A DNA stretch of 64,000 bases from Zanthoxylum bungeanum. Lineage: Eukaryota > Streptophyta > Magnoliopsida > Sapindales > Rutaceae. Every line of letters begins with the position of its first letter. Position 1 is the stretch's first letter. Both the position numbers and the translations under genes were made by a program. The stretch covers positions 1 to 64,000 of the forward strand of contig SKCR01031831.1 in assembly GCA_019454045.1 (NCBI GenBank), given 5' to 3'. Below, piece after piece: positions 35,622 through 48,020 of this stretch. Below the pieces are notes generated by a model. It was not told the DNA's origin. It was given only the letters and a program-made list of their open reading frames with translations, and searched no databases.

Positions 35622-38600
35622 TGTGGGAACACAGGGAACTGGGCGACGCAATGCTGTTCCAGGCCCGGGGGCCTAGTTGGGAGTACGGAATAGCCAACGG
35701 AGGACTAAACCGGAGAATAAGGGAGTCGCCACCCGGTGTGAACCGGGACAAAGATTTAAGGCTGCACTCACCCCTCGCAAGGGAAGACCTAAAACCATTG
35801 GGTTCGGAATGGTCCCTTACTTATGCAACTTGTAATGTAAAGATTTATGCAATAATCCAACCAAGTCTATGACATATATTTCCATGTGTAACACAATCCT
35901 AGATTCACATGCTTAAAAGCATAATTTACATCTAACATACTTGAAACCAAATCTTATTGCCAAATTCACATGCTCAAAAGTAGGCCTTTGCAACAACAAG
36001 CACATAACGTCATAAGAATTCAATCATTCATGTAAATATAAACACAAACAGTCATTGTAACATTTGCATGTAATGTAAAGAAAATCAAAATGACGACAAA
36101 TAATATTGTAGGCACATAACGGAAACAGACAACTAGAGAGGTAATACAAATGCATAGCGTACAAAGGGGTAACCATATGCTAAGATGGACATGTCGTAAT
36201 GTGATGCAAGAGGATCTAATTACCATGTGCGTTCGTGCAGCGTTCGTAAACGCGTTCGAATGGTAAACAGGAGGTCCCCGTTTGAATAGCATTCGTAAAC
36301 GCGTTCGAACGGGAATGAAACAGAATGCACACATTCGTATGGCGTTTGTGAACGCGTTCGAATGGAAATGAAATAGAATACTCACGTTCGTGTGGCGTTT
36401 GTGAACGCGTTCGAACAAAAATGAAACAGAATGCTCACGTTCTTATGGCGTTCGTGAACACGTTCGAACGGAAATGAGTCCTGATGCATGATAAGGCAAA
36501 ATGCATGCGCGTTCGAGTTGCATTCCTAAACGCGTTCGAACGGGAACAGACCTGATGTATGAAATGGGACGCAATACATAAACAACAAAATAAAGGGGCA
36601 CGGCGAAGTACTACCGTAAAGGTGGCCTTTTGGGGCTCTTGATCTCTCAAAGAGAGGACCTTTAGACCAACATACTAAGCCCATGCGCGTCACATCAAAT
36701 CATGCATACAAACACAAAGACAGTCATATCAAACTAAGTATGCCCGATTGAGCGTATCTTGCATTCAACCGGACACACATCAACCGGCGCGGCAAAGCAT
36801 CGTGGTAAAGGGCTTTAAACCCCTCCACATGAGGGATCTTTCATTCCACTTACTAAGCCCATGCGCTTGATTGAACCATGCATAAAAAAAACATAAAGAC
36901 AATCATATCAAACTAAGCATGCCCGATTGAACGTATCTTGCATTAAACCAGACACACATCAACCGGCGCGGCAAAGCATCGTGGTAAAGGGCTTTAAACC
37001 CCTCCCCGTAGGGGATCTTTCATTCCACTTACTAAGCCCATGCGCTCGATTGAGTAATGCACAAATAAGCAACATGCAGAATTTAAGTGACGAAAAATAA
37101 ATAAACCAAAGCAACACAAAACAAAAAAAAAGGTGCCGTTTACTCAAGTGATACGTGGAGTTGTATCCCAAGTACAGACCGCACTACCGTCCATTCGGAT
37201 TCTGCTACGGAATTTATGTCTGGGTTTCCATCCTATATACCATAAGAGACGACACTTCCATTCATCCAACATCCACAACAAACATCATATACACAACAAA
37301 TGCAACAAATACAGAAAATATAATCAAAATAAATGACCAGAAATTAAATAGAAATAAGAGTGAAAAATACCCTCAGTTCTAACCTTTTTAGTTGTCCTCG
37401 GACTTGCGTTTCGCGGAGATCGGAAGGGATAAAAGCTCCTTACTCTTCCGGTTCACTAGCTTAGCGTTTTGGCTCGCTGTTCCACTGTTTCTTCCGTTGT
37501 TTTGGCTTCGTTTTGTTGCTATTTTCGCTGTATTTCTGCTCACTGTTTCAGCTCACTGTTTTGGCATTTTAGGCTATTGTTTTTTATGTTTTTTTAAGGC
37601 TTTATGTGCAGATTTTTTTTGTGTTTTTTTTAAAAGTTAGATGTGCAGTTTTTTTGTGATGTGTGGGGGGGGGGGGGGGTTTAAGGGGCTGTGATTTTCG
37701 GTAATGGAGGGACTGTTTGCTGCTGTTTAAGGTTGGTTTGGGCGTGATTTGGGGCTGTGAAAATAGGTTAAAGATGCGGCAATGGAGGGGTGGATGATGG
37801 TGGTGTTTTTCGGTTATGGAGGGATTAGATGAAGAGAAATTTCCTTGCCTCTTTTCTACCTTCTTGCCGTGAACCTTGAAGCTTTTTCTTTTTATTTTTT
37901 TTGTGAATTTTCGTGAATTTTGAGACCAGGGGAGGCTTGGTGAAGCTTTGTTTATATAGAAGAGAGCTAGGGTTTGCCCTTGTCTCACAAGGAAGAGATC
38001 TAGTTCCCAAATTAGGAGTCCTAAGAATGGTATACACAAGATTGAGGGCGGACAAAAATATTTTAAATTAGGAAGTCAACTATTTTAAATTGGTAGATGT
38101 CTTATTAGATTAGGAAGTCAAATATTTGATTGGTTTTAATTGGTTAGGATTGATTTTAATTAGGCATATCTTCTTTTTAATTTTAGTATATGATATATTC
38201 AAATTATTTAAATTAGGCATGATTTTAGTTTAAGTTTGGTAAATGTTTTATTTAATTATTTAATTAATTATATTAATATCTTATTTAGTTAATGTTTTAA
38301 TTAATATTTATTTATTTATTTTGGGATGTGTTTTATTGGCTTTGGGGGGCTAATTGGGCTGGGGTGCGAGGCTAGCAGCAAAACCAGGAATACCGACTCC
38401 GTTCGAACGCCAATTCGAACGTGGCACGAACGTCCGTAATCTGCCTGACGTTCGAACGCAGTAACGAACGCAGCACCAACGAAGACAGTGAACTTGTGGA
38501 ATGAACTTGATGACGCACTTATTCTGAATTTCCCCTTCCGATCTCCGTTTCCCGCAATATCCTTAGCTAAAAAAGTAGTGTCTCCAACTGAGACTCATCA

Positions 38601-38633
38601 TCGGGTTTCACATGCGAAAATGCAATGCCTACA
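35622..38633 (-). repeat. Gyp-E 5' LTR, complete
   Basis: A 3012-bp LTR; plus-strand edges TGTGGGAACA and ATGCCTACA. A run of 15 G at 37665-37679 is 9 or fewer in the other LTR (near 32832). Followed by the target duplicate GAGAG. Confidence 0.88.
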
Positions 38634-39594
38634 GAGAGAAAATTAATCTGGGATTAATTGCAGAGGTATTTTATCTGGGATAAAATATCATTAAAATAGA
38701 GAAAATGATTAATTTGGAATTAATCGATTAAAATAATATATTCGATATATTATACGAAATTAGATTTCGACGGGGAATTAAAATTAGATTTTGATTCGGG
38801 CGAACGAGTTAATTTAGAATTAATTCGTTAGCGACGTGAATGGTAATTTCGCTAGGCATAATCATTTAATTACGTTGCAACGGAAAATTCGTTAATTTGG
38901 AATTAGCGAACCCGAGCCCGGGATTGTTTGCGAGCGCATTCGCATTTCGAATTCGAGTGCGGCACGCAAGTCAAATCAAGCGTCAAATCATTAGTCACAT
39001 CAAGCGTCAAATCACATGTCACTTTGAGTGATGTGATAAGTTGTCACTGGATTGATTGATGTTGGTGGTTGAAGGCATTTATTGCTTGACTTTTGAAAAA
39101 GAAAAAGTTGGTATATGTTTATTTGTTTTTTGAAAACAAATATCAATTACACATTTTTTTTCATTTTCTCTCTCTTGGTTCACGGTTTTGGAGCCAACTT
39201 CTTCTCCCTCTCTCTCTCGGCAAAAAAAGCTTTTTCCTCTTCTGTTTTTCTGGTTGGACCAAAAAAATGGAGAAGCTATGGAGATTTGTTGCAAACCTTC
39301 AAGGTGCTAGCACACATAGAGTTATCCTAAGGTGATAAGGGAGTAATTCCGTGAGCTTGGAAACCATTTTGGAAGCTTGGAGCTTGAAGACATTAATGGA
39401 GGACCATGACCGATTTTGAGGAGCAAAACAGTGAGTTTTTCGTGAGCCTTGGAACTTCTCAAAGGGCATAAAAAGTTTTGTTCTTCGTAGCATCCAATCC
39501 GTTCATTGTGAGTATGATTCTGCCATTCTCCTTTGTTGTATTCACTTGTTTCAATGCTTTAAAATGATCTTTGGGACTTAATAGAAACCCAACA
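38634..39594 (+). repeat. Cop-B 5' LTR, second part
   Basis: Resumes with GAGAG and the sequence that continues unbroken in the 3' LTR at about 56370. Ends CCCAACA next to the primer site. Has GTGAGTAT near 39510 at the place of GTAAGTAT in Cop-A2. Confidence 0.88.
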
Positions 39595-39595
39595 A

Positions 39596-39608
39596 TGGTA
39601 TCAGAGCC
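39596..39608 (+). other. Cop-B primer-binding site
   Basis: TGGTATCAGAGCC, a perfect complement to the 3' end of plant initiator tRNA-Met, one base after the LTR. Confidence 0.88.
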
Positions 39609-41850
39609 ATTTGAGCATGAAACATGATTAGTGTTCTTAACTTTAAAATTTCGGGCTTTTATATTTAAGCATGTTATTGGAAAATTGTTTGTTTGAATAT
39701 TGTTGTATATCGATAACTTAGAGTTATATGTGATCAATTTGTTGAAAAATTAATTGGATTAATTTTCCCCAATTTGCTATGCTTGGCCGAAAGATGAAGG
39801 CTCCCTAAATGTCTTGGATTTTGATTTTTTGATCATTAGATCTGTTGGAAATCAATCGGGAATTATTGATTGCAGATTTAATTTGATTGAAACCGAATCG
39901 ATTTTAAAATCCATATATTGCCGAGACATAATATGCATGTAATGGGTTTGATTTTTTGTTAAATTGTGTTGGACATGTTTTAATGTAAAAGAGCATGATT
40001 AATTGTACAAATTTTTGTTTTGGAAATATTGATTTGGGTAATTAATTGTGTAATGCACTTTGTTTAATTAAATTATGAAATTGGATTTTTTGTAATTTAA
40101 TTAATTGGGCCTATTTTGTAAAATTGGGCTTGAAATGTTGTAATTGGGCTTATTGGGCTTGGTTGTACCAAGATTGGTTTAGGCTGAATTCGTTGGATCC
40201 AATTGGGCCCAAAACCATATCCATAAAGTCCAATTATGACTATTGGGCCTTTAAAGTTTAATTGGGCCTAATGGGCCGAAATTGATTTCTAGGCTTATGG
40301 GGTGATTCCTTGATTGGGCTTTGGTTGCCGAAGCCCACGCCTTAAGAGAATAATTAAAAGCCCATTAGACTTTAATTAAATTAACATTTGACGTTAATCG
40401 GGCTTTGAGACCCGTAACGATTAAATTTGGAATTTAAGTCGTAAAAGTTCATTAATAAAGTGTAGTATTTAATTTGGAATTAAATAGTGAATTAGTATTA
40501 AATACATATTAAATTGGATTTAATGTTATAGTTTAATTTAATTCAAGAATTTATACTTTGAGTACTCATTCGCAAAACGAGTTTGACTCGCGCAAAATCA
40601 AATCGTTGTTTGAACATTGGATGGTCATTAATTATCAGATTAATTAATTTGATTAGATTGATTGATAACATGCTTGTGTGAATACATGATTGCGATGCAT
40701 GAATAATGTATATCAGATGGATATTAGATGGGTAGGGCAATTTTAGAAATTATTGTAATAAATTTGGAATTTATTAATTGGACCTGCGTGTCCAGCCTTA
40801 TTACCTCCTTACTCTTTGTATTCTCTTCTCACCTATTCCCCTCAATGTAAATGAGGTTTCTTTAGAAGTGTAGTGTAACGGGTAGAAGCAAATACTTGTG
40901 CTAGCGGGAGAGAGGAAATGGAGAGATTTGATCTAGGATCAATGTTTAAGTATCCATCCGCATATCATTATTTTATTTATTTATACGCGCATTTTTATGT
41001 ATTTAGAATGCATGTTTTAGGGTGTATGATGATGAGACCTTAACAAAAATAATAAAACCTCAAATAATATTAAGCGTTTTTCCTTCCATTGAGTGATTCT
41101 TACTCAAGATCCAAGACTGACATTGGCTTGTTGGCCAAAGTCAAGGTCTTTGTCCGTCGAGGATGTGTTTGAATCACGAGAGCTTTGTTCCATATCGGTG
41201 TCTTGTCCAAGTTGTGGTTTGTTTGCCAAAGTCAAGACCACTTCTTGTCCATCGACATTGATTACGAAGCTTTCCATGGTCAATGGGTCGCGCTTAACTG
41301 GGATCACTAAGTTTGTTGTGCCAAAGCCAAGCCTTAGTTGATTCAGAGGAAAAATGTTAGGTAATATATTGGATATATTGGCATATATAAGATATATGTT
41401 TTGGACTTGGATGTCCCCCTACTGGATCTAGGAATTGGATTGGATCCAAACGATCTTAGAGATCTACCTAGTTAATTATCATACAATTTGTTGGCCAAAG
41501 TCAAGATTGTGTGATATTTAACGGGATCCTAGCCCACTAGGAAACACGGTTTCCCGAGTACTCGACAGAGGGTTAGAGGCTCGCCGAAAAATAGTGGGAG
41601 GCAAGAATTGAATTTGCAATATTCATTTAATTACTTTCCATACGCGCTCAAACAAATATCATTCGTCAAATAAATTAAATGTTAGTTGGACTAATATTTA
41701 AATCGTTGTTTTAATTAACAGTTGGACTGTATTCAAACAATTAAATTATAGTTGATTAAAATAGTTGGACTATAATAATCATTATAATTAATAGTACCTA
41801 AATCGTTGATTAAATAGTTGGACTATTAGAATCAAGATAAAATTGAAAGA
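39609..41850 (+). other. Cop-B leader with hairpin array
   Basis: Long untranslated leader homologous to those of Cop-A2 and Cop-D. TGGGCC-type motifs cluster at about 40100-40400. Hairpins: 41125-41148 (closing C-G), 41208-41247, 41306-41338 (ACTAAG/CTTAGT) and 41477-41516. The loop of hairpin 2 has one change in the palindrome (TTTGCCAA). Confidence 0.7.
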
Positions 41851-43434
41851 TTGACATTTAAAACATAATCCTAGGGAAAATGTATTTAAATGGTTTAATT
41901 TTCAAATTGGGAATAAAATTTCAGGATGGTCTTGGAAAATAATAAGTTACTTTATTTGATAAAATAACATATTAGGCCTAAGCCCGGAGTTAAGCAAATA
42001 GTAGAGCATAATCTTTGGAAGATTTATGTGATGATAACTTTAATGCTTAATCCATTAAGCTTTAAAGTAGATTCCTTATTTTCTTAATCAGAACTAATGA
42101 TTAGATCCTTAAAGTATGATAATGAAATCGAATGATCTTCTTAGATCTATATTTAGATTTTAGAAGTACAATTGCAATAATAACTCTTGGAGAGTTAATG
42201 ACTATTCTCAAGGAGACAAAGTCAAAGTTTGCAATAGGCAAGTTGCAAAAGGCGCACTTTACTTCGATATTCTAGAAACTCGAAGCTTGGCCAAAGGCTT
42301 CTGGAGTGTGGAAAAGGGCAAAGGCAAAATCATTATAATCTTCTGGGAAGATAAAAGGACATATCCCAAAATGTCTGCCTAAATGTGGCAAACGGGATCG
42401 CGAAAGCGTGACTGCCGTTTGGACAAACCAGACATGAAGGAATTGAAGACGGGAAAGGCTCTGACTTCAAATATGTTTGTCATAATTATGTTCACTACTA
42501 GTATTAAAATTGGATTTTAAATACTTAGTGTGATACATAAATATGTGTTGATATTCAGAATCTGATATGAGCAGGATACTGACTTCAGATTGCGATTAAT
42601 CTGCGAATTTGAAGCGGGACGAAAGTCGTTGTTTTAACCATAGATACCTAAGTTTAGGAATTACCCTTCGGGTATATACTTAAATTAGGAAACTGTTATA
42701 ATGTAACTAGTTTGACTAGGAACATTATCTCTATATCAGTGTATAATCCGTTGCGGATTTACCTTTATATCCTAGAACACTAAAGTTTTTCATTATATAA
42801 AGATGATATTGAGATAAACACATTAGATGTGAATAACAGAATTTATATTTTGAATATAAATAAATCTCAAATGTAAAACATGACAAACAATAGCTCAAAC
42901 TGATTTGATCAGATGAAACTTAATTGTGGCATTGTTGTCTAGGACAGAATTAAACAAGACTCGTATATCCACACTTTTGAAGAGTGGGCTAGGACTGTTT
43001 TTATTCTATTCAAATAAAGTCTACGAATCTAGTTTATTGGGCAAAGTGCCTAAAACACTTATTACTCGATAAAAGTGCCAGTGCCACCAATCTGTTAGCC
43101 CTAGTTCATAGTGAAGCAAGTGGGCCCATGTCTAGCTATGCTAGAGGTGGATATGAATATTTCGTGACCTTTACGGATGTGGCATCCTGTTATGGTTATG
43201 TGTATCTTTTGAAGAACACAAATCGAAAACTTTTAAAGTTTCAACACAAAATAGACAAACAGATCGGCTAAAGTATTAAACCGTCACGGTAAGACTGTAA
43301 TGGAAAATACTTAAGCAATAAGTTTCTAATATACTTGAAAGAGTATAGTATTCTTTCAAAGAGGACTCCTCCCGGAACACGTCATTTTGACGGTGTGTCC
43401 GAACAGAGTAACCGAATTTTGTTGGACATGATAA
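41851..43434 (+). pseudogene. Cop-B fossil gag-integrase, 5' segment
   Basis: Decayed gag, nucleocapsid/protease and integrase. A stretch near 41870-41950 aligns base by base with the Cop-D gag start region. The integrase core follows at about 43090-43430, where TPPGTRHFDGVSEQSNRILLDMI is readable in two short pieces and keeps the third catalytic Glu. Interrupted by Cop-D within the codons after LLDMI; the last five bases GATAA are the target duplicate. Confidence 0.8.
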
Positions 43435-45423
43435 TGTTGGTTACTATAATTAGTCCCAAGGAAAGATTAAGCTTATGAAATACAACAAAATGAATATATA
43501 TAATAAACTTGAAGCATGGCGGAATCATACTTACAAAGCTTTTGTGATGAAAAGATGAACAAAGGTTGAAGCTCCAAGATCCTTGAAGTTTCGGCGAAGA
43601 GGAGAAAAGAGTTGAAAGCTCCAAGCTTTGTGTATTCCAAGCTCCAAGGTGGTTTCCCTATCACCTCCTTTGATTCCTTGCTTGTGCTAGCAAAAATGGA
43701 GAATGAGAAAACAATTTTCTGCCTTGTTGGTGCAGCTCACGGCGGCGTGAGCAAGAGAGGAAGAGAGGAGAGTGTTTCACTTTTGATTTTTTTTCCTTTG
43801 CATGCCAAAAAACGTGAATGACCAAGGAAAATGAAAAGTGAAGTGATATCTAATACCAAAAAAATTTTTTTAATGCAAAAAATCCTTCCAAAACCGTGCA
43901 TGGCTTTCCCTCCAAAATGAATCCATCATTTGCTATCATTACCATACTTTGAGATTAGAGACAATGCATCATCCCTCAAAGGTGACTAGATACATTCACT
44001 ATCTATTCGTATTAAGTAATGAGATATCGCGATGTGATTTGCGGATATCACTCGATTCAAAATACGAATGTGTCCGCAAGCACTTTCGGGCTCGGTTTCG
44101 TTAATTCAAATTAACGAATTTCCGTCGCGACGTGAATTAAATAATTACGCCTTGCGAAATTACTATTCAGTTCGCTAATGAATTAATTCTAAATTAATTC
44201 GTTTGCCCGAATTAAAATCCGATTTTAATTCCGCGTCGAAATCTAATTTCGTTTAATAATATATCGAATATATTATTTTATCGATTAATTCCAATTAATC
44301 GATCTCTCTCTCTCTCCTAATAAGGCATTTTATCCAAGATAAAGTTTCTCCGTTATTAATCCAAGATTAATAAAGTTCGAATCAAACATCATAGGTGAAT
44401 CTTCAGGAAGCGACCCAAGAGATCTCCGGATATGTTGGCAGTAAATACGGTCGTTGGATAATCCAAACACGTACGTACCTCGTACTACGTTTTTACCGAT
44501 TTACAAGACAAGGTTGGCTTCTAGCAAAGCGCCATGCCTACCCAATTCTCCAGAAATATTCTTACTGGAATATTAGATCTATATCAAGCGTAGTATACCG
44601 TAGTATTGCGTACATCGATCCAGTATCGGACGATCACATGTTAGGCCTGGGGCTGGAAATGTGTCTGCCCCGTACGAAATATATATCGGACATCAAGCAA
44701 CTAGTCTCTTTAAATCGGGCAATACTGACCTAGTCATATTGTCCCGACGGTTGCAACCTTTTATAGAGCACTAGTTCTGTATCCTGCGTGATCATCAACT
44801 CCATATGTCTGAAGTGACACTTCCATCTTGACATCACACCCAGTGCACTACGATTCCTGATAAACCCAGAAGAGGTGAACACAGAACCAGTTAAGGTCCC
44901 CCAACCACCAAAACCAAAGTTTACCTATTGTCGCAAGTACTAGCGATGCAAGTCTCAGGTTAAGACCATATACACCTACCCTGATGCGGCCTCCCATAGA
45001 CACGCAGACATACTACCAATGGGATTCCGCGGGGTCTATCCAGAGCGAAGCTGTTTTCCGTACCATCGGTAAAACACAACCTCCTATCGCACTTGCATAA
45101 GTATCCTATACTTAAATATATGAGAACTATGCCGTTGTGCCCTCACAACATGCACAAGTGCAATACTAGTCTATTCCGCATTATCGATGTCCGATCTCGA
45201 TAATACTCCGACTAGGGATATTTAATGATTTAAACCTTTATGTATTGATACTGTCTCATATCATCTCAATACGGAATTAATCATATGGACTTTCGCCATT
45301 TATATATCAAAGTAAATAAATTACAAAACGGCAAAAGGCAATTTCATTATCACATAGTTAATTTTGTACAATAATACAATATCATTTACAAAACAGTGAC
45401 GCTATGGGTCATAATGTCTAACA
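43435..45423 (-). repeat. Cop-D 3' LTR
   Basis: Minus-strand edges TGTTAGAC (45423) and CCAACA (43435). U3 dyad at plus 45166-45215 with arms CTAGTC/GACTAG; TATA-like TATATTTAAG at plus 45111-45120. Confidence 0.92.
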
Positions 45424-45434
45424 ATCTCCCACTT
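45424..45434 (-). other. Cop-D polypurine tract
   Basis: Minus strand AAGTGGGAGAT directly before the 3' LTR; same as in Cop-A1, Cop-A2 and Cop-B. Confidence 0.85.
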
Positions 45435-45437
45435 GGC

Positions 45438-46555
45438 CTATAGCCAGTCACTCAAGCATCTAATACCTGAACTATGTATATGTCGTTCAAACACTTGCGG
45501 ATAAACAGCTTTCGTCAGCGGATCTGCAATGTTGTTATCTGATGCGACCTTCTCGACTTTTACATCGCCACGATGTATAATCTCCCGAATCAGATGGTAA
45601 CGCCGAAGAACATGCTTGGATCGTTGATGAGACCTTGGTTCCTTAGCTTGTGCTATAGCCCCGTTATGTCACAATACAATGGAACGGGCTCAGCTGCTAA
45701 CGGAACTACTCCTAATCCAATTAGGAACTTTCGGATCCAAACTGCCTCCTTTGCTGCTTCCGATGCAGCAATATACTCCGCTTCTGTCGTTGAATCGGCA
45801 ACAGTATCTTGCTTGGAAGATTTCCAGCTCACTGCTCCGTTATTCAAACAAAAAATGTACCCGGATTGCGACTTGAAGTCGTCCTTGTCGGTTTGGAAAC
45901 TTGCATCGGCATACCCAGATACCACAAGTTCTCCTTCTCCGTAAATTAAGAAAGCATCCTTAGTTCGTCTAAGATACTTAAGGATATTCTTAACTGCCAT
46001 CCAGTGACCTTCACCTGGATCGGCCTGATAGCGACTGCACATGCTCAAAGCATATGACACATCAGGTCGTGTACATATCATGGCATACATGATCGATCCG
46101 ACTGCCGAGGCGAACGGTATCCGACTCATGTTATCTCTCTCTTCTTGAGTCTTAGGACACATGTCCTTAGACAGAGAGGTACCACGTAATATTGGCATCA
46201 ATCCCTTCTTGGATTGATCCATGCTGAATCGCTTCAACACTTTGTCAATATATGTACTCTGGGAGAGTCCAAGCAGCTTTCTAGATCTATCCCGGTAGAT
46301 CTTTATTCCCAGAATAAAGGCTGCTTCTCCCAGATCTTTCATGGAGAATTTTAATGAAAGCCAAGCTTTCACCGACGTTAGCATGGGAATGTCATTGCCT
46401 ATAAGCAATACATCGTCGACATAAAGGACAATAAAAGTCAGTGCTCTCCCACTAACCTTCTTGTATACACAAGGGTCATCATCGTTTTGTATGAAATCAT
46501 ATTCTTTTATGATCTCATCAAAACGCTGATTCCATGACCGTGATGCTTGCTTCAA
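45438..46555 (-). pseudogene. pol: Cop-D reverse transcriptase C-terminal half and RNase H
   Basis: A 300-codon frame (46555-45653) begins KQASRSWNQRFDE and holds the RT catalytic box YVDDVLLIGND (YVDD at plus 46412-46423) and the thumb. RNase H follows, with GYADASFQTDKDDFKSQSGY, then DSTTEAEYIA, ending LYCDITGL by frameshift. One lost base near 45661-45670 (LYCDNNGAIAQA expected) shifts the frame. The normal tail (DPLTKAV, GIRCLSDWL) continues to a TAG at 45438-45440. RT copies element RNA into DNA; RNase H removes the RNA strand. Apart from the shift, the catalytic residues expected of copia RT and RNase H look preserved. Confidence 0.9.
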
Positions 46556-46572
46556 TCCATAAATGGATCGAT

Positions 46573-47238
46573 TTAATTTACAACCTTGTTTGCAAGTCTA
46601 GGTACGATAAAACCGTCAGGCTGTTGCATATAAACATCCTCCAAAAGGTTTCCGTTAAGGAAAGCGGTTTTAACGTCCATCTGCCATATCTCGTAATCGA
46701 AATATGCAGCTATTGCAAGCATTATCCGAATGGATTTAATCATGGCAACGGGTGAGAAGGTTTCGTCATAATCAACACCATATTGTTGACGATACCCCTT
46801 TGCTACAAGCCTAGCTTTGTATGTTTGCACGTTGCCATCCATGTCGGTCTTCTTCTTGAAGATCCATCTGCATCCAATAGGTTTTACACCTTCTGGTGCA
46901 TCAACCAGTGTCCAAACTTGGTTGGCATACATGGAATCCATCTCAGACTTCATGGCTTCTTGCCATAAAGCGGAATCAATATCTAGTATTGCTTCCTCAT
47001 ACGTAGACGGTTCATTATCCTCAATAAGATTAATATCTACATGAGGCGAGATCAGGTACCCATACCTCTCAGGTACTGTCCTGACTCTCTCCGACCTACG
47101 CGGTCCTTGTGTATATGAAGGTTGTGGTACAGACTCATCCCGGATGGTCTGTTCATGTTCCGTCGTTGATTCATTGCCAGGAACAGTATCACCACGATTT
47201 TCATCGAGCTCCACTTTCCTCCCACTTACCACTACCAC
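46573..47238 (-). pseudogene. pol: Cop-D integrase-RT linker and N-terminal RT
   Basis: A 221-codon frame. A variable linker rich in Glu/Asp (RRSERVRTVPERYGYL) leads to copia RT proper: EEAILDIDSALWQEAMKSEM, WTLVDAPEGVKPIGCRW, KARLVAKGYRQQYGVDYDET and QMDVKTAFLNG, where the first catalytic Asp lies. The frame breaks after PRLANKVVN because one T is lost near 46579-46586; the next frame resumes at NRSIYGLKQASRSWN. The upstream end joins the integrase C terminus by another one-base shift. Confidence 0.9.
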
Positions 47239-47243
47239 TGCAT

Positions 47244-47603
47244 CTAAGAATTCCTTTTCAAGGAAAAATGCATGTAGAGCAACAAATACTTTGTTCTCTT
47301 GCGGGTGATAGAAGTAATATCCTTTGGTTTCCTAGGATATCCTACGAAAAGGCATTTATCTGATTTGGGTTCTAATTTGGTACCTTCCAAACGTTTAACA
47401 TATGCCCAGCAACCCCAAATCTTCAGGAAAGAGAAACCCGGTTTCCTTCCTGTCCATATCTCGTATGGAGTCTGTTCAACAGACTTTGACGGAACCTTAT
47501 TCAAAATAAGTATTGCACTGCTTAATGCGTATCCCCAGAAGGATATTGGTAGCTCAGTGCGACTCATCATTGACCTTACCATGTCTAACAAGGAGGAGTC
47601 CAC
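47244..47603 (-). pseudogene. pol: Cop-D integrase C-terminal part
   Basis: A 119-codon frame with LLDMVRSMMSRTELPISFW and the copia integrase C-terminal block (WGCWAYVKRLEGTKLEPKS, then CLFVGYPRKPKD). It starts at the edge of a roughly 46-bp deletion and is out of frame with the core. A further lost base near 47328-47333 turns the expected TKGYYFYHPQENKVF into a missense tail before a stop. Confidence 0.87.
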
Positions 47604-47983
47604 TGTGAAAGAATACCATGTTCTTTCAAGTAATCTTGAAACTCATAACTTAAGTATTCGCCACCACGGTCCGACCGTAATGTCTTAATACTCTTGCCTG
47701 TTTGTTTCTCAACTTCGTGTCGAAACTCTTTGAATTTCTCAAAGGTTTCCGACTTGTGCATCATTAGATACACATAACCGTAACGTGATGCATCATCCGT
47801 AAAGGTTACGAAGTATCGATATCCACCTCTAGCCTGGCTAGACATGGGCCCACATACGTCACTATGAACGAGGGCTAACAGTTCTGTGGCACGTTCACCT
47901 TTACCGCTAAAAGGTGATTTAGGCATTTTGCCTAAAAGACAAGATTCGCAGACATCATATGAATTAGGATCAAATCCGTCCAA
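47585..47983 (-). pseudogene. pol: Cop-D integrase core, third catalytic acid deleted
   Basis: A 132-codon frame with CESCLLGKMPKSPF, then HSDVCGPMSS (first Asp), YFVTFTDDASRYGYVYL, and RSDRGGEYLS (second Asp). The DDE core should continue through a GTPQLNGVSER-like motif carrying the third acid. Here TPP is followed at once by a stop because about 46 bp are missing compared with 17696-17741 in Cop-A2 and 43373-43418 in Cop-B. Integrase inserts the cDNA into the host chromosome. With this deletion the encoded enzyme cannot be active, so insertion preceded the deletion or used another copy's integrase. Confidence 0.9.
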
Positions 47984-48020
47984 GTACCCACTCTTCGAAA
48001 GTGTGGATATGCGAGTCTTG

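Larger units (their letters stand above)
30790..38633 (-). mobile_element. Gyp-E, gypsy element reduced to LTRs, leader and gag
   Basis: A 7844-bp minus-strand Ty3/gypsy element with perfect TSD GAGAG (30785-30789, 38634-38638). The 5' LTR (35622-38633) is complete. A primer-site-like TGGCGACTCCATTGGGGA, a 1.1-kb leader and a gag follow. After gag the interior ends abruptly and joins the 3' LTR, which lacks its first 588 bp. One deletion therefore removed protease, RT, RNase H and integrase together with the start of the 3' LTR, unless the family never had pol. Gag type, primer-site type and long repeat-rich LTRs fit the Tat/Ogre-related group. Confidence 0.85.

Noticed and set aside
39596..39608. 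tRNA-like sequence next to LTRs
   Set aside because: Only the 12-13 bases complementary to the tRNA 3' end are present; these are primer-binding sites, not tRNA genes.
43612..43821. Frames of 69 and 68 codons in both Cop-D LTRs (second at 51720-51926)
   Set aside because: Identical because LTRs are duplicates; not present in LTRs of related elements.
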